From: Gracilaria gracilis
Lineage: Eukaryota > Rhodophyta > Florideophyceae > Gracilariales > Gracilariaceae
NCBI GenBank assembly: GCA_030374805.1
Contig: JARGSG010000117.1
Location: forward strand, 1 to 64,000
DNA: 64,000 bases
Direction of reading: 5' to 3'
The notes beneath the pieces are model-generated. The model was not told the origin of the DNA. It worked only from the letters and a program-made list of their open reading frames with translations, and ran no database searches. The translations under genes were made by a program, and so were the position numbers. Shown in pieces: positions 32,180 to 42,599 of this stretch (positions are counted from its first letter, which is position 1; each line of letters starts with the position of its first letter).

Positions 32180-32850
32180 CACAACGCGCCGCCACACCCC
32201 GCGCGTCGCCGCCACACCCCGCGCGTCGCCGCCACATCCCGCGCGTCGCCGCCCCACCCCGCGCGCCGCCGCCACACCCCGCGCGCCGCCGCCACACCCC
32301 CACGCGCCGCCGCCACACCCCGCGCGCCGCCGCCACACCCCGCGCGCCGCCGCACCCGCACGCCGCCGCACACGCGCGCCGCCACACCCGCACGCCACCG
32401 CACACGCGCGCCGCCACACCCGCACGCCGCCGCACACGCGCGCCGCCGCCACACCCCACGCGCCGCCGCCACACCCCACGCGCCGCCGCCACACCCCACG
32501 CGCCGCCGCCACACCCCACGCGCCGCCGCCACACCCCGCGCGCCGCCGCACCCGCACGCCGCCGCACACGCGCGCCGCCACACCCGCACGCCACCGCACA
32601 CGCGCGCCGCCACACCCGCACGCCGCCGCACACGCGCGCCGCCGCCACACCCCACGCGCCGCCGCCACACCCCACGCGCCGCCGCCACACCCCGCGCGCC
32701 GCCGCACCCGCACGCCGCCGCACACGCGCGCCGCCACACCCGCACGCCACCGCACACGCGCGCCGCCACACCCGCACGCCGCCGCACACGCGCGCCGCCG
32801 CACCCGCACCAGCGCCGCAGCGCGTCGCCGCCACAACGCGCGCCGCTCCG
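32180..32850. repeat. 17-bp GC-rich minisatellite with higher-order blocks
   Basis: Unit near CGCCGCCACACCCCGCG repeats in runs. Between runs a block of about 100 bp (CGCCGCACCCGCACGCCG...) occurs three times, near 32343, 32543 and 32696. Very strong strand asymmetry, with no G-runs on the + strand. Confidence 0.9.
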
Positions 32851-32876
32851 TGCAGCGCAAGTGGGGGGGAGGGGTT

Positions 32877-32953
32877 GGGCGCGCACGCACGGCGCACCGC
32901 GCACGGCAGCAGTTGGCGCGCATGCAGTGCAGCTTTACAGTACCGCGCGCGGC
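32877..32953 (+). repeat. Dispersed ~75-bp repeat, copy 1
   Basis: Ends with GTGCAGCTTTACAGTACCGC. Similar to 37081-37152. Both copies lie upstream of GCGG-type minisatellites. Confidence 0.75.
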
Positions 32954-33013
32954 CACACGCAGCGCGCGCAAGAGCGATAGGATCTGCTGTGCCTTTTCTT
33001 TTATATTATATTT

Positions 33014-33200
33014 AATGGCTGTGCTTGCACTCGGCGGCGGGTGCGCGGCGGCGGGTGCGCGGCGACCGCTTTGCAGCGTCGGGTTCGCGCGACGGCCGGT
33101 GCGCGACGGCCGGGCAGGTGCGCGCGGTGGCGGGTGCGCGACGGTGGGTGCGCGCGACGGCTGGGGCGCGCGGAGGCGAGTGCGCGCGGTGATGGGCGGC
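33014..33200. repeat. GGTGCGCG-type minisatellite, short array
   Basis: Variants of GCGGCGGGTGCGCGGCG. The right flank (GGGCGGCCCA...) resembles the right flank of the 37588-38310 array. Confidence 0.7.
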
Positions 33201-33951
33201 CCACCATCTCTGTCAGAAGCTCGCGATGGAGCCTGCGTTGGATAAAGTACTGGTAGTGCGGTGTTGACGCCTTGGCAACAACTACGGCACGATGCTACTG
33301 TGCTGTACGGCGTGTATTCCCCGCCACCATGCCGGTTGCGGCGCGGCGACGCGGAGCGGCAGCTTACGCATGTGAGTCAGCCTCCTGTATGACCGGTTGA
33401 GGCCAAGTGCTGTTCGATCCGCTACATGTCTTCGTCAATGCGAGAACATCCATGCCACGCACAGGCAATGCCCGTCGCGCCGAGCGCTCCTGCTAGGTTT
33501 CGGAGCCGCGCACGCCCCCCGTGTGGGGCCCAGCTGACTGTGCCCGTCTTGAGGGTGGTGCGTGGTCGCTCCGTGCTTCTGCTGCGGCGTGGGGGCATTG
33601 TCGCGCATGTACTGCTTTGTGCGTCCTGCGTGGTCTCGTGCGGCGTCGTCGGCGGCCTCACGGCGTTCGCGGGTGGGCAGCAGACGCGCGGCGTCACGTT
33701 ACTGCGGCGACACCCCAATCTGCCCATGAGTGTGCGCGCAATAGCTCATAGGTACACACTAGTCACACTGGGTGACACCGCACGTGATCCTTTCGCTTCG
33801 CAGATGCACCCGACGGGTCAAAAGCATAGTCGAACAGGAACCATGCGCGCGCAAAAGGAAGCCTCGCGATTTCCTATCAACGCTCATTCCAAAAGCGCCC
33901 TTCCCCAGCTTCCAGCTCTGTTTGCTTCCCATTTGCTTAATACCTTTCCAT
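33201..33951. other. GC-rich intergenic; possible unproven spliced reading frame
   Basis: GCCACCATGC at 33327-33336 is a strong start context, and a GTGAGT follows at 33369. A frame from 33468 has a hydrophobic stretch (VLLCASCVVSCGVVGGL). No acceptor-donor set gives a convincing protein. Confidence 0.3.
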
Positions 33952-35567
33952 ATGGCACAAGAGTGTCATTTTTGCGGCAAACCACATGCAGGGACGTAAG
34001 TACAATCAAACCGTGCTCATGTGACGCTTGAATCTCGTTCACAACCAACGCTAACAAAACGTCGTGCGAAGCCTCGGCGCAGGAAAATTCTGCTCTCGTT
34101 CTTGCAGCAGCCGCTGGGCAGCAAAGCAGCGTTGGCAAAAGTCTTCTGAACGCAACTCTGGCAACAATAGGACCACACGTCGTACTTCAACCACTGAAAA
34201 AGACTCCCGCAATGCACCCGACGATCGCAATGAACACGACGACGGGCATGAGCCGAACGACAGCAATGAGGCCCACAACAACAATGAGACGACCACAAAA
34301 AGCTCGCCGACCACAAGAAACACGCCGAAAGATGGGCACGAGCGGAGCAGCCGACTGCTTCATAGTTCTAAGCCACTTTCAATACTGTCTGGAACTGTAG
34401 AAAGCACTTCTCACGCCAACGTGTTGAAAGCAATGGTCGGCGCCTGGGTTTGCTTGGACTTTCAGAATGGCAAACGTGAAGGTGCACTGCTACACTTTGA
34501 CAACGAGCTTGGAAAGCACTGGTAAGTTTGCGTCTGTTCTCATAATCAGTGCTTAGGGGCATACGAGATACAATCCAGCTAACGTTCTGCATATGCTTGT
34601 TGTTCGCCCATTTCTGGGAAACAGGTTCCTGACAAGAGGAGGTGGCATGTGGATTGATTTGTCCGACGTGCCACTTAGGTTGTTGGCAGTAGAATGCAGT
34701 GGGGATCAACTCGGCGGCGGGAATAGAACTCGAGACATTCTACCACCCACTTATCCCTCTACACCGCCTTCACAGGCGCCCAAACTCGCCCAAAAGGCTG
34801 CCTTGCGTGCACGCGCTGCACGGCATCCCAGGATCTACCAGGGTGCACAGCACCACTTCTCAACAGAGAGCAATGAGACGACGACCGTACCCTTGCCGCA
34901 CCAGATTACATCAATGGCGCAAGTCATTCCGCCGCCACCACAAGATGCAATAGACGCCTCAGAGCGACAGCAACGATGGCAGCAGGTTGATCGACCAGAT
35001 ATCTGTCCTCCAGGATCTTTGGAGCAGCAGAAGAGCGGTCGTGAATCGCTCTCTTCGTCGCCGCCGAGGGTTTCATCCCCCTCAGATGCTGGCAGAAGAT
35101 TTCGGAAACCTCGACGTTATCGAAAGAGCACTAGTATCTCACTACCATTTCCATTTTCATCAAGGTTGGGGAGAGAGGAGAACGAAGCGGAAGCCCTGCT
35201 TATGCCAGCGCCATCGACTCCAAAACGACGTAGTGTTGAACTTGCTGAACCGGTGGTACGTTCTGCGCTACCATCCCCCGTGAAAAGGGTTCGATTCCCA
35301 CCAATGGCAAGGCCATCGACACCTTTTCCGGCTCGAGATGCAATGCCCATCAATCCGGAAAGAAATGGACATATAGCTTCATGGTCGAAATCTCTTTCTC
35401 CACCATCAACGATGCTGTGCTCGCCGGCCCCTCTTGGGAGAAGTCTTCCTGCAGACATAGATAGTGGTTTGCACAGCTCAAAATTGGACAGGCCGATTGC
35501 TGGTAAAGAGGGCAGTGCGCGTAGCGATGTAGTGGCACCCAGGTCTGCGGCATCTGTTAGTAAGTAG
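33952..35567 (+). CDS. Three-exon gene with N-terminal FCS-like zinc finger, about 478 residues
   Basis: Exons 33952-33995, 34072-34521 and 34625-35567 join to exactly 1437 nt. Intron 1 has GTAAGT, CGCTAAC (34049-34055) and GAAG. Intron 2 has GTAAGT, AGCTAAC (34577-34583) and AACAG. The split finger becomes continuous after splicing: CHFCGKPH then KFCSRSCSSRWAAKQRW, a Cys2...Cys2 knuckle like FCS/treble-clef fingers. Then an Asn/Asp/Thr-rich linker and a small beta-rich stretch spanning the exon 2-3 junction (WVCLDFQNGKREG, GMWIDLSDVPL). The C-terminal half is disordered, Ser/Pro/Arg-rich with repeated SP sites (SLSSSPPRVSSPSD, SALPSPVKRVRFPP), which suggests a phosphorylated nuclear regulator (inference). 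Ends in TAG. Confidence 0.75.
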
Positions 35568-36045
35568 CCCGCCACAAGCCACCATCGCGCTTGACACCCA
35601 TCTCGCCGAGTCTAGAAGCTTCCTCGTAATGCTGTCGTGTTCCATCGTCAACAACACTCTCTAATGTACACCGGGGCTCCATCGTGCTGCTCATCTCCCA
35701 CACCCCTTCCATACCTCTGTCGCTGATCATGTTGCCGCGCCCATATCGCCGCGGAGCTTCATGGCACATCGGTTGAAAGCTGCTGCGCGTTCGTAGACGC
35801 ACACCCATCCCCCACGCTCGTGTAGTGCCTTGCAATCACGGCGCGTCGTTTGGATTAGAGCACGCCAATTGTGCTCTCGTCTCAGCGCCGCCACGTGCCC
35901 CAACTGGCGCTTGTCGCCGTTCGTCCAGTTCCCCCCAAAATGTTTGTTTAGTTTAGTTGCCTTCCTGTTTGGAAGGCAGTCACGACGTCTCGCGCATGAC
36001 GGGCAGTGTACACGACGGCCTCTCGTTGCTGGCGGCTTGTGGCAG
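35568..36045. other. Intergenic, no supported gene
   Basis: Only overlapping shadow frames. Nothing recognised. Confidence 0.5.
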
Positions 36046-36168
36046 CCATGTGGTCCGTAAAGATACACTCCTCTTGGAGGCCGCACTCCCAGGCGTGTGA
36101 ATGTTTGCTGATGTATGGAGGGCCATTCACATAAGCGCATGAGCTGTTTCTTCACAGCGATATAGCCG
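36046..36168 (-). pseudogene. AAA+ ATPase fragment (CDC48-type, around Walker A)
   Basis: About 41 codons reading VKKQLMRLCEWPSIHQQTF, TRLGVRPPRGVYLYGPHGCHK. This matches the segment leading into Walker A of CDC48-type AAA domains (family consensus EWP...F..LG..PPRGVLLYGPPGCGKT), with GPPGCGK altered to GPHGCHK. Similarity stops right after. A short, mutated relic. Confidence 0.6.
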
Positions 36169-37080
36169 GTGTGAAAACCTCAGCCTGTGGCGGAGTGGCC
36201 TTGCGTTGTGAGGCTTGCAGAGATGAACATGAGATCAGCGCTTGCCTGCATCGGCGAATATGATGCTACAATGTCGCGCAGTACGTCATATGAGAAGCGA
36301 TTGTGGTTAACGGCGGCTGTGGCTAAGGAGGACGCAAAGAAAGCATTGATGACTGGAACAAAGTGAGACAAATCAAAAGCGGGAAAGTTTAATACGCTGC
36401 TTGCGCGTGGCTGCCAGCCACGCAGCCTTCCTGCTTCGTGCCGTCGCGTGTATGTGCGCTTCCACGTACAGAGCTAAAACGTTTCCGTGAGTGCCGGCGC
36501 TTGTGGCGCGCGCGCCCAACTGCGCACGAGCGCGCTCAGCGCTGGCGGCCGTGCGAGCGCACCGCCATGCGCACGGCGGCGGCGGTTGTTCGCGCTCTTC
36601 GCGCAATCTTGTGTTCGATTAGTGCACAATTGATCATCATCAACATGATGTTGCAGCATGCGCCAAAAAACACAACGCACTGGCCATCATTTTACCGAAG
36701 GTAGTACAAGGTAACTTATGTGAAGCAAAGGTAGTTGTACCGGTAATTAGGCCAGCACGCGAGCACGCGCGTGCACGCGTTGCGTTGGTCTGTATCGCGC
36801 GCGCGTCACGCAGCGCATCGGGCGGCCGTGCACGGGCGCGGGGTGCACGGGCGCGGGGTGCACGGGCGCCATGGCGCGCGCGCGTTGGTGCGCGCCACGC
36901 AATCATGCGGCGGTAGTGGAGCGCGCGCGCGCGCGGCAGTGGTGGTGCGCGCGCGCAGTGCGGCGGTAGCAGTGCGCACGCGCAGTGGCGGCGCAGAAAC
37001 TTTAGGCGCGCGCGGTGGTGGCGGTGGGAGCGCCGGCACGGCGGGAAGCGCGCAGCAGCGGTATGCGAAGCAAAATTAGC
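36169..37080. other. Intergenic with CG-alternating stretches
   Basis: Includes three copies of GGTGCACGGGCGCG at 36829-36870 and alternating CG runs (36913-36932). No supported gene. Confidence 0.5.
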
Positions 37081-37152
37081 GATGGGCGCGCATACACGGC
37101 GAATGGCAGCAGATGGCGCGCATGAAGTGCAGCTTTACAGTACCGCGCGCCG
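37081..37152 (+). repeat. Dispersed ~75-bp repeat, copy 2
   Basis: Shares GGCAGCAG(A/T)TGGCGCGCAT and GTGCAGCTTTACAGTACCGC with 32877-32953. Confidence 0.75.
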
Positions 37153-37587
37153 CGATGCACTGGAGGCGCCACAGTGTGCAGTGCGCCCTTCACTGCGATC
37201 ACTTGCCTTTCGCGACAGTTTTGAGCACCTCTTGACGCCGTGGCGCTGCCAACGCCAGCGCGCCGCGCCTGCCAACACTGCCTGCGCGCCACCACTGATT
37301 GCGTGCCGCCCCCCGGCGCGCGCGCATGCGCTCGGACAGTGCTTGCGCGTTTTAGCGCGCAGCACGTCGCCTCGCCAGCGAACCGCCTTGCCAGCGCGTC
37401 GCCGCGCACACGCGCATTGCAGATGCTCTTGCGCCAAACCGCTTTCAATTGTGTCATGCCGCCTGCCGTGACAAACCGCCACCTGCCGCGCCGCGCTGCC
37501 ACCCGCCACGCCGCGCCGAGCCATTACCTGCAGCATTGATCCGCCGCCTGCCACGTCGAAGCGCACACATCGAACGATTTCACGCAG
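37153..37587. other. GC-rich spacer, no supported gene
   Basis: Nothing recognised. Long frames reflect composition. Confidence 0.5.
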
Positions 37588-38310
37588 GCGTGTGCGCGGG
37601 GGGCGGGTGCGCGACGGCGTGTGCGCGACGGCGGGGTGCGCAACGGCGTGTGCGCGACGGCGTGTGTGCGGCGACGGCGGGGGTGCGCGACGGCGGTGTG
37701 CGCGGCGGGCGGGTGTGCAACGGCGGGTTGTGCAACGGCGGGTGTGCAACGGCGGGGTGTGCGGCGGCCAGTGTGCAACGGCGGGTGTGCAACGGCGTGT
37801 GTGCAACGGCGGGGTGTGCGGCGGCGGGTGCGCGGCGGCGGGGTGCGCGGCGGCGGGTGCGCGGCGGCGGGTGTGCGACGGCCGGGGCCGGTGCGCGCGG
37901 TGGCGTGTGCGCGACGGCTGGTGCGCGCAACGGCGGGGTGTGCGGCGGCGGGTGTGCAACGGCGGGTGTGCAACGGCGGGTGTGCGGCGGCCGGTGTGCA
38001 ACGGCGTGTGTGCAACGGCGGTTGTGCAACGGCGGGGTGTGAGGCGGCGGGTGTGTGGCGGCGGGTGTGCAACGGCGGGTGTGCAACGGCGGGTGTGCGG
38101 CGGCCAGTGTGCAACGGCGGGTGTGCAACGGCGGGTGTGCAACGGCGGGTGTGCGGCGGCGGGTGTGCGGCGGCGGGTGCGCGGCGGCGGGTGAGCGGCG
38201 GCGGGTGTGCGACGGCCGGGCCGGTGCGCGCGGTGGCGTGTGCGCGACGGCTGGTGCGCGCAACGGCTGGTACGCGCGGTGGCGGGTGCGCGTGGTGGCG
38301 GGCGGCCCAG
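37588..38310. repeat. 14/15-bp G-rich minisatellite
   Basis: Unit near CGGCGGGTGTGCAA with GCGGCGG variants, about 720 bp. A longer internal block (CGACGGCCGG...GGTGCGCGCGGTGGCGTGTG) occurs near 37877 and 38207. Apparent Gly/Cys/Arg frames are artefacts. Confidence 0.9.
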
Positions 38311-39440
38311 CAGCTGTATCTAAAGTTGCATGTAACGCTTTGCTGCCGCACTGTGTGGTGGCACCACAAGCTGTAATAAAAGAGTTAGCGGCGTCCATTG
38401 CTGTGGCGGACGCATGTCAATGTCTGTTCAACAGACTCTGTTGCTCTGTGTAAGATTGAGAATGTTTAACGTTCCAGCAGTTAAACAATCTACAACAACA
38501 AAACACTCACAAAATCTTATCTGCAGATGGCATCTGTTGGACTGACAGAGCGCTCGGAGAGCATTCGCTCAATTACAGTGTCATTCGCTGAAGGTGCACC
38601 TCGCGAAGCTCTCACACACACACACAAACGATGCGTGTCCACGTGTGTGTAACTGTCGGGAGAGCCTCCCCGCATCTACAGTCATTCGTGGCAGCTGCCA
38701 CTCACGGAGCTCTCACGCAAACGAGCGCTGGAAGGTACGAAGGTAACGCTACCGTTGGTACACGCACGACAGCAGTGAGCGTTTGAGGACGAAGAAGGTC
38801 GAGGTGGCCGACGAGGCGGCCGACGACAGTTTCTTCAATGATCAAGCTCAGCAATAGAGCAGCGTCAGTGTGTGAGTTGCGAACACAGGTCTTCTTCAAT
38901 TCACAGCCTTGTCGACGTTTGCAGCTCAGCGGCTTCATATGCAAGCCAAATACGGCCACATCCGACAGGTTCCATGTCAGAACTGCCTCATGCATGCATT
39001 GCATCATCGTCAATACGCTGATGCCCGATGCAAACCCTCACCTGATGGCTTGTAATCATTTTCAGCCCACCTACGACGAAGTGTCAGCAGGCATGAGCGG
39101 TTTGCCTGATTGATTATGTGGTACTCTCTGTGAATCAAGCAACAAGTGGTACACACTGTTGTGCCCCCTACAGCTATCAAATCCTGCCAGACCGCTCTCA
39201 GAGTCACACGCAACGCAGAGCGTCCAGTTCTTGCGTGTGAACTCCTGCGCGCAGCTCACAGTCTGTACCAAACCCAAACGCCAAGAATACGCGAAACAAT
39301 TTGCACTATAAATCGGAACACTTCAATCTCTTCGTCGCTCTCAGTTCCATCTCAACCCCAACACATCTTTCAACATCTCCAAATTGTACCTACAGAGTGC
39401 ATCTTTCACTTGCTCTCAAGTTTTGTTCCAACTATTCGAT
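38311..39440. other. Intergenic with dispersed short repeats
   Basis: No supported gene. Holds two copies of the 38566 repeat family and a CA run (38615-38630). Confidence 0.5.
38566..38702 (+). repeat. Short dispersed repeat, two diverged copies
   Basis: Copies near 38569 (GGAGAGCATTCGCTC...ACAGTGTCATTCGC) and 38659 (CGGGAGAGCCTCCCC...ACAGTCATTCG, then GGCAGCTGCCA). A third copy is at 41483-41531. Confidence 0.65.
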
Positions 39441-39863
39441 ATGGGAATTATCTGCAGCTGCTTTCGCCGTCCGACGAGCCCGGAATAGATAGCGTTGCAA
39501 CAAATGAACGACATCTATCATCGCTTCACAGAAGTAGAAAGGAGGAGACCGGAATCGTTCCTTCATTCGTTGGCACAACGCACCTTTGGTAAACTGATAG
39601 ACGAAGCCGAAGCAGCAACGCCGGTGCATAAATACGCTTCGCGCGAGAAGCTACGTTTCTCTTCACACTACGACGACGCTGGTGAAGAGAAAACAAAACA
39701 ACACTATCAATGTCCCCGAACGTGTCGGATGATAGTTGTTGCACTTCCGCCGTATATCGCAGAGGTGGCGTGGATGAAAAAAACCCGCCGCCAGTGCTTT
39801 CTAGGATACTGTACTTCGAACAACTACACAGAACCGCTTTTGTTGACAAACATATCACATTAG
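39441..39863 (+). pseudogene. Small N-terminally acylated-type protein relic with in-frame TAG
   Basis: ATG at 39441 gives MGIICSCF, a textbook N-myristoylation/palmitoylation start (Gly2, Ser6, Cys5/Cys7). TAG at 39486-39488 is followed in the same frame by an open, charged stretch (MNDIYHRFTEVERRRPESF, LAQRTFGKLIDEAEA). Up to about 140 residues. Family not recognised, so the link across the stop is inferred from the frame and composition only. Confidence 0.4.
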
Positions 39864-41718
39864 CTGATTCTGGTTGTGAATGGTAGCAGAACGTGCGATT
39901 GGCGTTAGCGGTATATTGTGAAGTGGTCAGTGGTCGTCCGAGAAACACTATTTGGTACTCCAATCCCGAAAGAGCGGAAGGTATCAAACGGGCGGGGGTT
40001 CGAACCACAGGCGCGCGCGTGCGCGGTAGTCCGGAGTGGGCCATTTGAAAACAAAGCAAAGCTCGAATAGCTTGCGATGGCGATGGCTCTCTAAACAACT
40101 TCGCTCAAGCCCTCTTCAACAACCGCGAGAGCGCACACATATTATTTGAATCGCTCAAATTCGCATCAACCCATACGCATCAGCCTCATCCCCATTCCCA
40201 ATAACACTGAGCCTGTCAAATGCATCAACCACACCGGACAAACCACGCGCACCATCAACACCATCGAGCCTTGCCGAAAACCCGTTGGCGGTCGACACCC
40301 TCATCGCGCCTATCGCGCCAACGAGCTCACCGATTTCACCGCTTCTCCGCCGTTCTCCTTGCGGGGTTACCGTGCCGCGTGGTGCGCTTTCGGTGCCGCT
40401 TGCCCGCCCTGCTTTCCAGACCACTGCCGCGAACGGCGCGTGGCGGGCTGGCGCGTCTGCGGCTGCGGCTGCACCCGCACAGCGAATGCGCTGCAGCGCG
40501 AGATGGGCTGTGGCCACGCCATGGCTTGGTGGCGGTGGTAAGCGGCCGACGGCGATTCGTGCCGGGCAAACGCTGTCGGCGATTCAGCATTAGCAACAGG
40601 ATTGAGGTGGATAGCAGGTGCTGCAGTGCGTTGGTTTCGGTGATTACAAGCATGATAGTGAGCTAGCAAGCACGGAGCGATGAGTCATGAAATAAGAAAA
40701 AGACAGAGAACGCAACAGCAGCAGCCACGACGGCACATGTACGTTGCACTATGGTTGAGTGTGTGAAACGAGTGCTGGGCGTTCAGAAAGCACGACACGG
40801 AAAGTAGCGGAGATATGGAGCACACGAGCAAACGTGCAGCGAGGCAGAAACGACGGGTAAACGAGAGGCTCAGAAACAGCACAAAAGCAGTAGATATAGA
40901 GATGCTAAGCTTGGAAAGAAAATAGATGGGCAAGGCTTCCACGCGAATGCAGCCGAAGAGATGAACAAGTCTTCAACGCGAATGCAGCCAAAACAGCGTA
41001 GCAAACAATTATACGAGCGCAGAGAAGAAGAGAAAACGGCACAGAACAAGTAGGCGCGAAACGGCGAAGCGGTACTGATGAAGACAAAGACGACAGTGGT
41101 AGAAGAAGGAAAAGCAGCACAAGTACAAGCGAACGAAGGCGGTCAATGCCACAACGTCTCCACGAACGAAAACAAGAGCAAGCTGAGAAAGAAGGCAGGG
41201 AGCGGTTCAGCGGCAGCGTCGAGCAACAGCGTGGAAGGGAGCGCCGCCAGCGCAGGCCGCGGCTGCGTGGCATGTCGCATCTCAGCGCACGAAACGAGCG
41301 CGTCTGCGGCGGCGACGGCGGCGCTCGCCGCTTGCACGGCGCTGCACGGCGCGGACGGAGACGCCGAGGTGCGCGCGCGCGCGCGCTCGCAGATTATTGC
41401 GCGTAGCAATTGCACTGACAGAGCTCTCGCCCACGCCGTGCGCACACGAGATGGATATCTTACATATGCACGTGTGCAACTTTCGGGAGAGCATTTCTTC
41501 CAATTACAGTGTCATTCGCCGCAGCTGCCATATTCCCCAAACAGACACTGTGGGCACGGTAACATTCCCAGCACCCACTTCAATTTCCAGGTCTTGATAA
41601 CCGTCCACGCTTATATCGCGTACCATACGCCCACATAAAACCGTAAGAATGCCAATCTCACGATAAGTATGGAGCCCATCGTTGATTCCAACCATCCATG
41701 GCAAAAAGCGGATGACGT
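39864..41718. other. No supported gene
   Basis: Frames at 40146-40669 (Arg/Ala-rich) and 41078-41638 lack motifs or splice support. Contains one copy of the dispersed repeat. Confidence 0.4.
41483..41531 (+). repeat. Short dispersed repeat, third copy
   Basis: CGGGAGAGCATTTC...ATTACAGTGTCATTCGC then GCAGCTGCCA, matching the copies at 38566-38702. Confidence 0.65.
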
Positions 41719-42595
41719 TCAGATCATGAAATTATTTTTCAGCGCCACCGACATGACGAGCTGGAAACGATCACAGTACTGAATGTCATCGAATAACCCT
41801 AACACCATTCTTTCATCAGTAGTAGGTACCAAGCATACTTCCCGGGAGGCTCTATCAAGTAAGAGCGCTCCATTCTCCTCATCTTTAACCCATTTTGTCT
41901 TCATAAAACACTCCAGAGTCTTTCCGCTTTCGACAGTGAAATTGGCAGTATGGAAGGCTTTCGGAGGTTCCGTATCACTAAATCCGCTCAGATCCCTCTC
42001 TGATCCTTCCATGCTCTGCTGAAGTTCACTGCAAGAAAACTAAAATTTTGAGTCGATCCAATTCGTACATTTGGAATTCTATTGAGAGGAAACGTTTCTT
42101 CAGACTCGAAAACGTCTCGACCTACTCTAATATCTGATGCGTTCCAACTGTTTGTCTCGGCGATATCCTCGGCGAGAAAACTTGATTGTGCAAGCTCACC
42201 TTCCACGAAGTTCTTCTCCGAAAAAATTCGAAGGACACAACGCTGCCTTTCCCAATCCGTGAAATTCCGTAGAATTTGTCATATTGAATAGGATTGGAAA
42301 GTACCACTTTCCGTTGACGCTGTAGCAAGTTTTCTCAACTCTTTCTAATGCAAAGCGCATCTACAGAATGTAGTTTGGATTGCTCTGAAGCAGGGAACTC
42401 ACATTCGAAGCCTGCGTTGACACTCGAACAACTTCAGTTCTCCGAATCCAAACAGACTGTGCCCCAGTAGAAAATTCGAGGGCCATTTCCAGAATCGAAA
42501 TAGAGACAACTGCCAAAAGAACCGTCACGCTACTACCTTTCTTTCTAATTTTAGCACCTCGGCGGAAGCGTACTCGAATTGAAGAGTGGCAGGAA
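41719..42595 (-). CDS. Orphan spliced secretory/membrane protein with homopolymer frame breaks
   Basis: First visible exon (to 42403) encodes a basic stretch, then a hydrophobic anchor (SSVTVLLAVVSISILEM) and TEVVRVSTQASN. Intron 42320-42402 (GTGAGT...CTACAG, 83 bp, phase 0). Then KVVLSNPIQYDKFYGISRIG. The frame shifts at an A6 run (42221-42226) and at an A4 run (42036-42039) as read on +. With one extra base at each, the protein continues through EDIAETNSWNASDIRVG, PLNRIPNVRIGS, GSERDLSGFSDTEPP, FTVESGKTLECFMKTKW to a stop at 41719. N-glycosylation-type NAS and NFT sites fit a lumenal or outside domain. The 5' end is not certain (an in-frame TGA lies just upstream). Family not recognised. 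Confidence 0.45.
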
Positions 42596-42599
42596 CGTG

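Noticed and set aside
32108-32971. 250-290-codon Cys/Gly/Val frames on the minus strand
   Set aside because: Translations of the 17-bp minisatellite.
35286-35298. tRNA B-box-like GGTTCGATTCC
   Set aside because: T-arm does not pair and no A-box or cloverleaf; it lies in a coding exon of the zinc-finger gene.
37135-38398. Several 200-335-codon His/Pro/Ala or Gly/Cys frames
   Set aside because: They are translations of the G-rich minisatellite in all frames.
39990-40010. tRNA-like GGTTCGAACC
   Set aside because: Flanking bases do not form a T-stem or acceptor stem on either strand.
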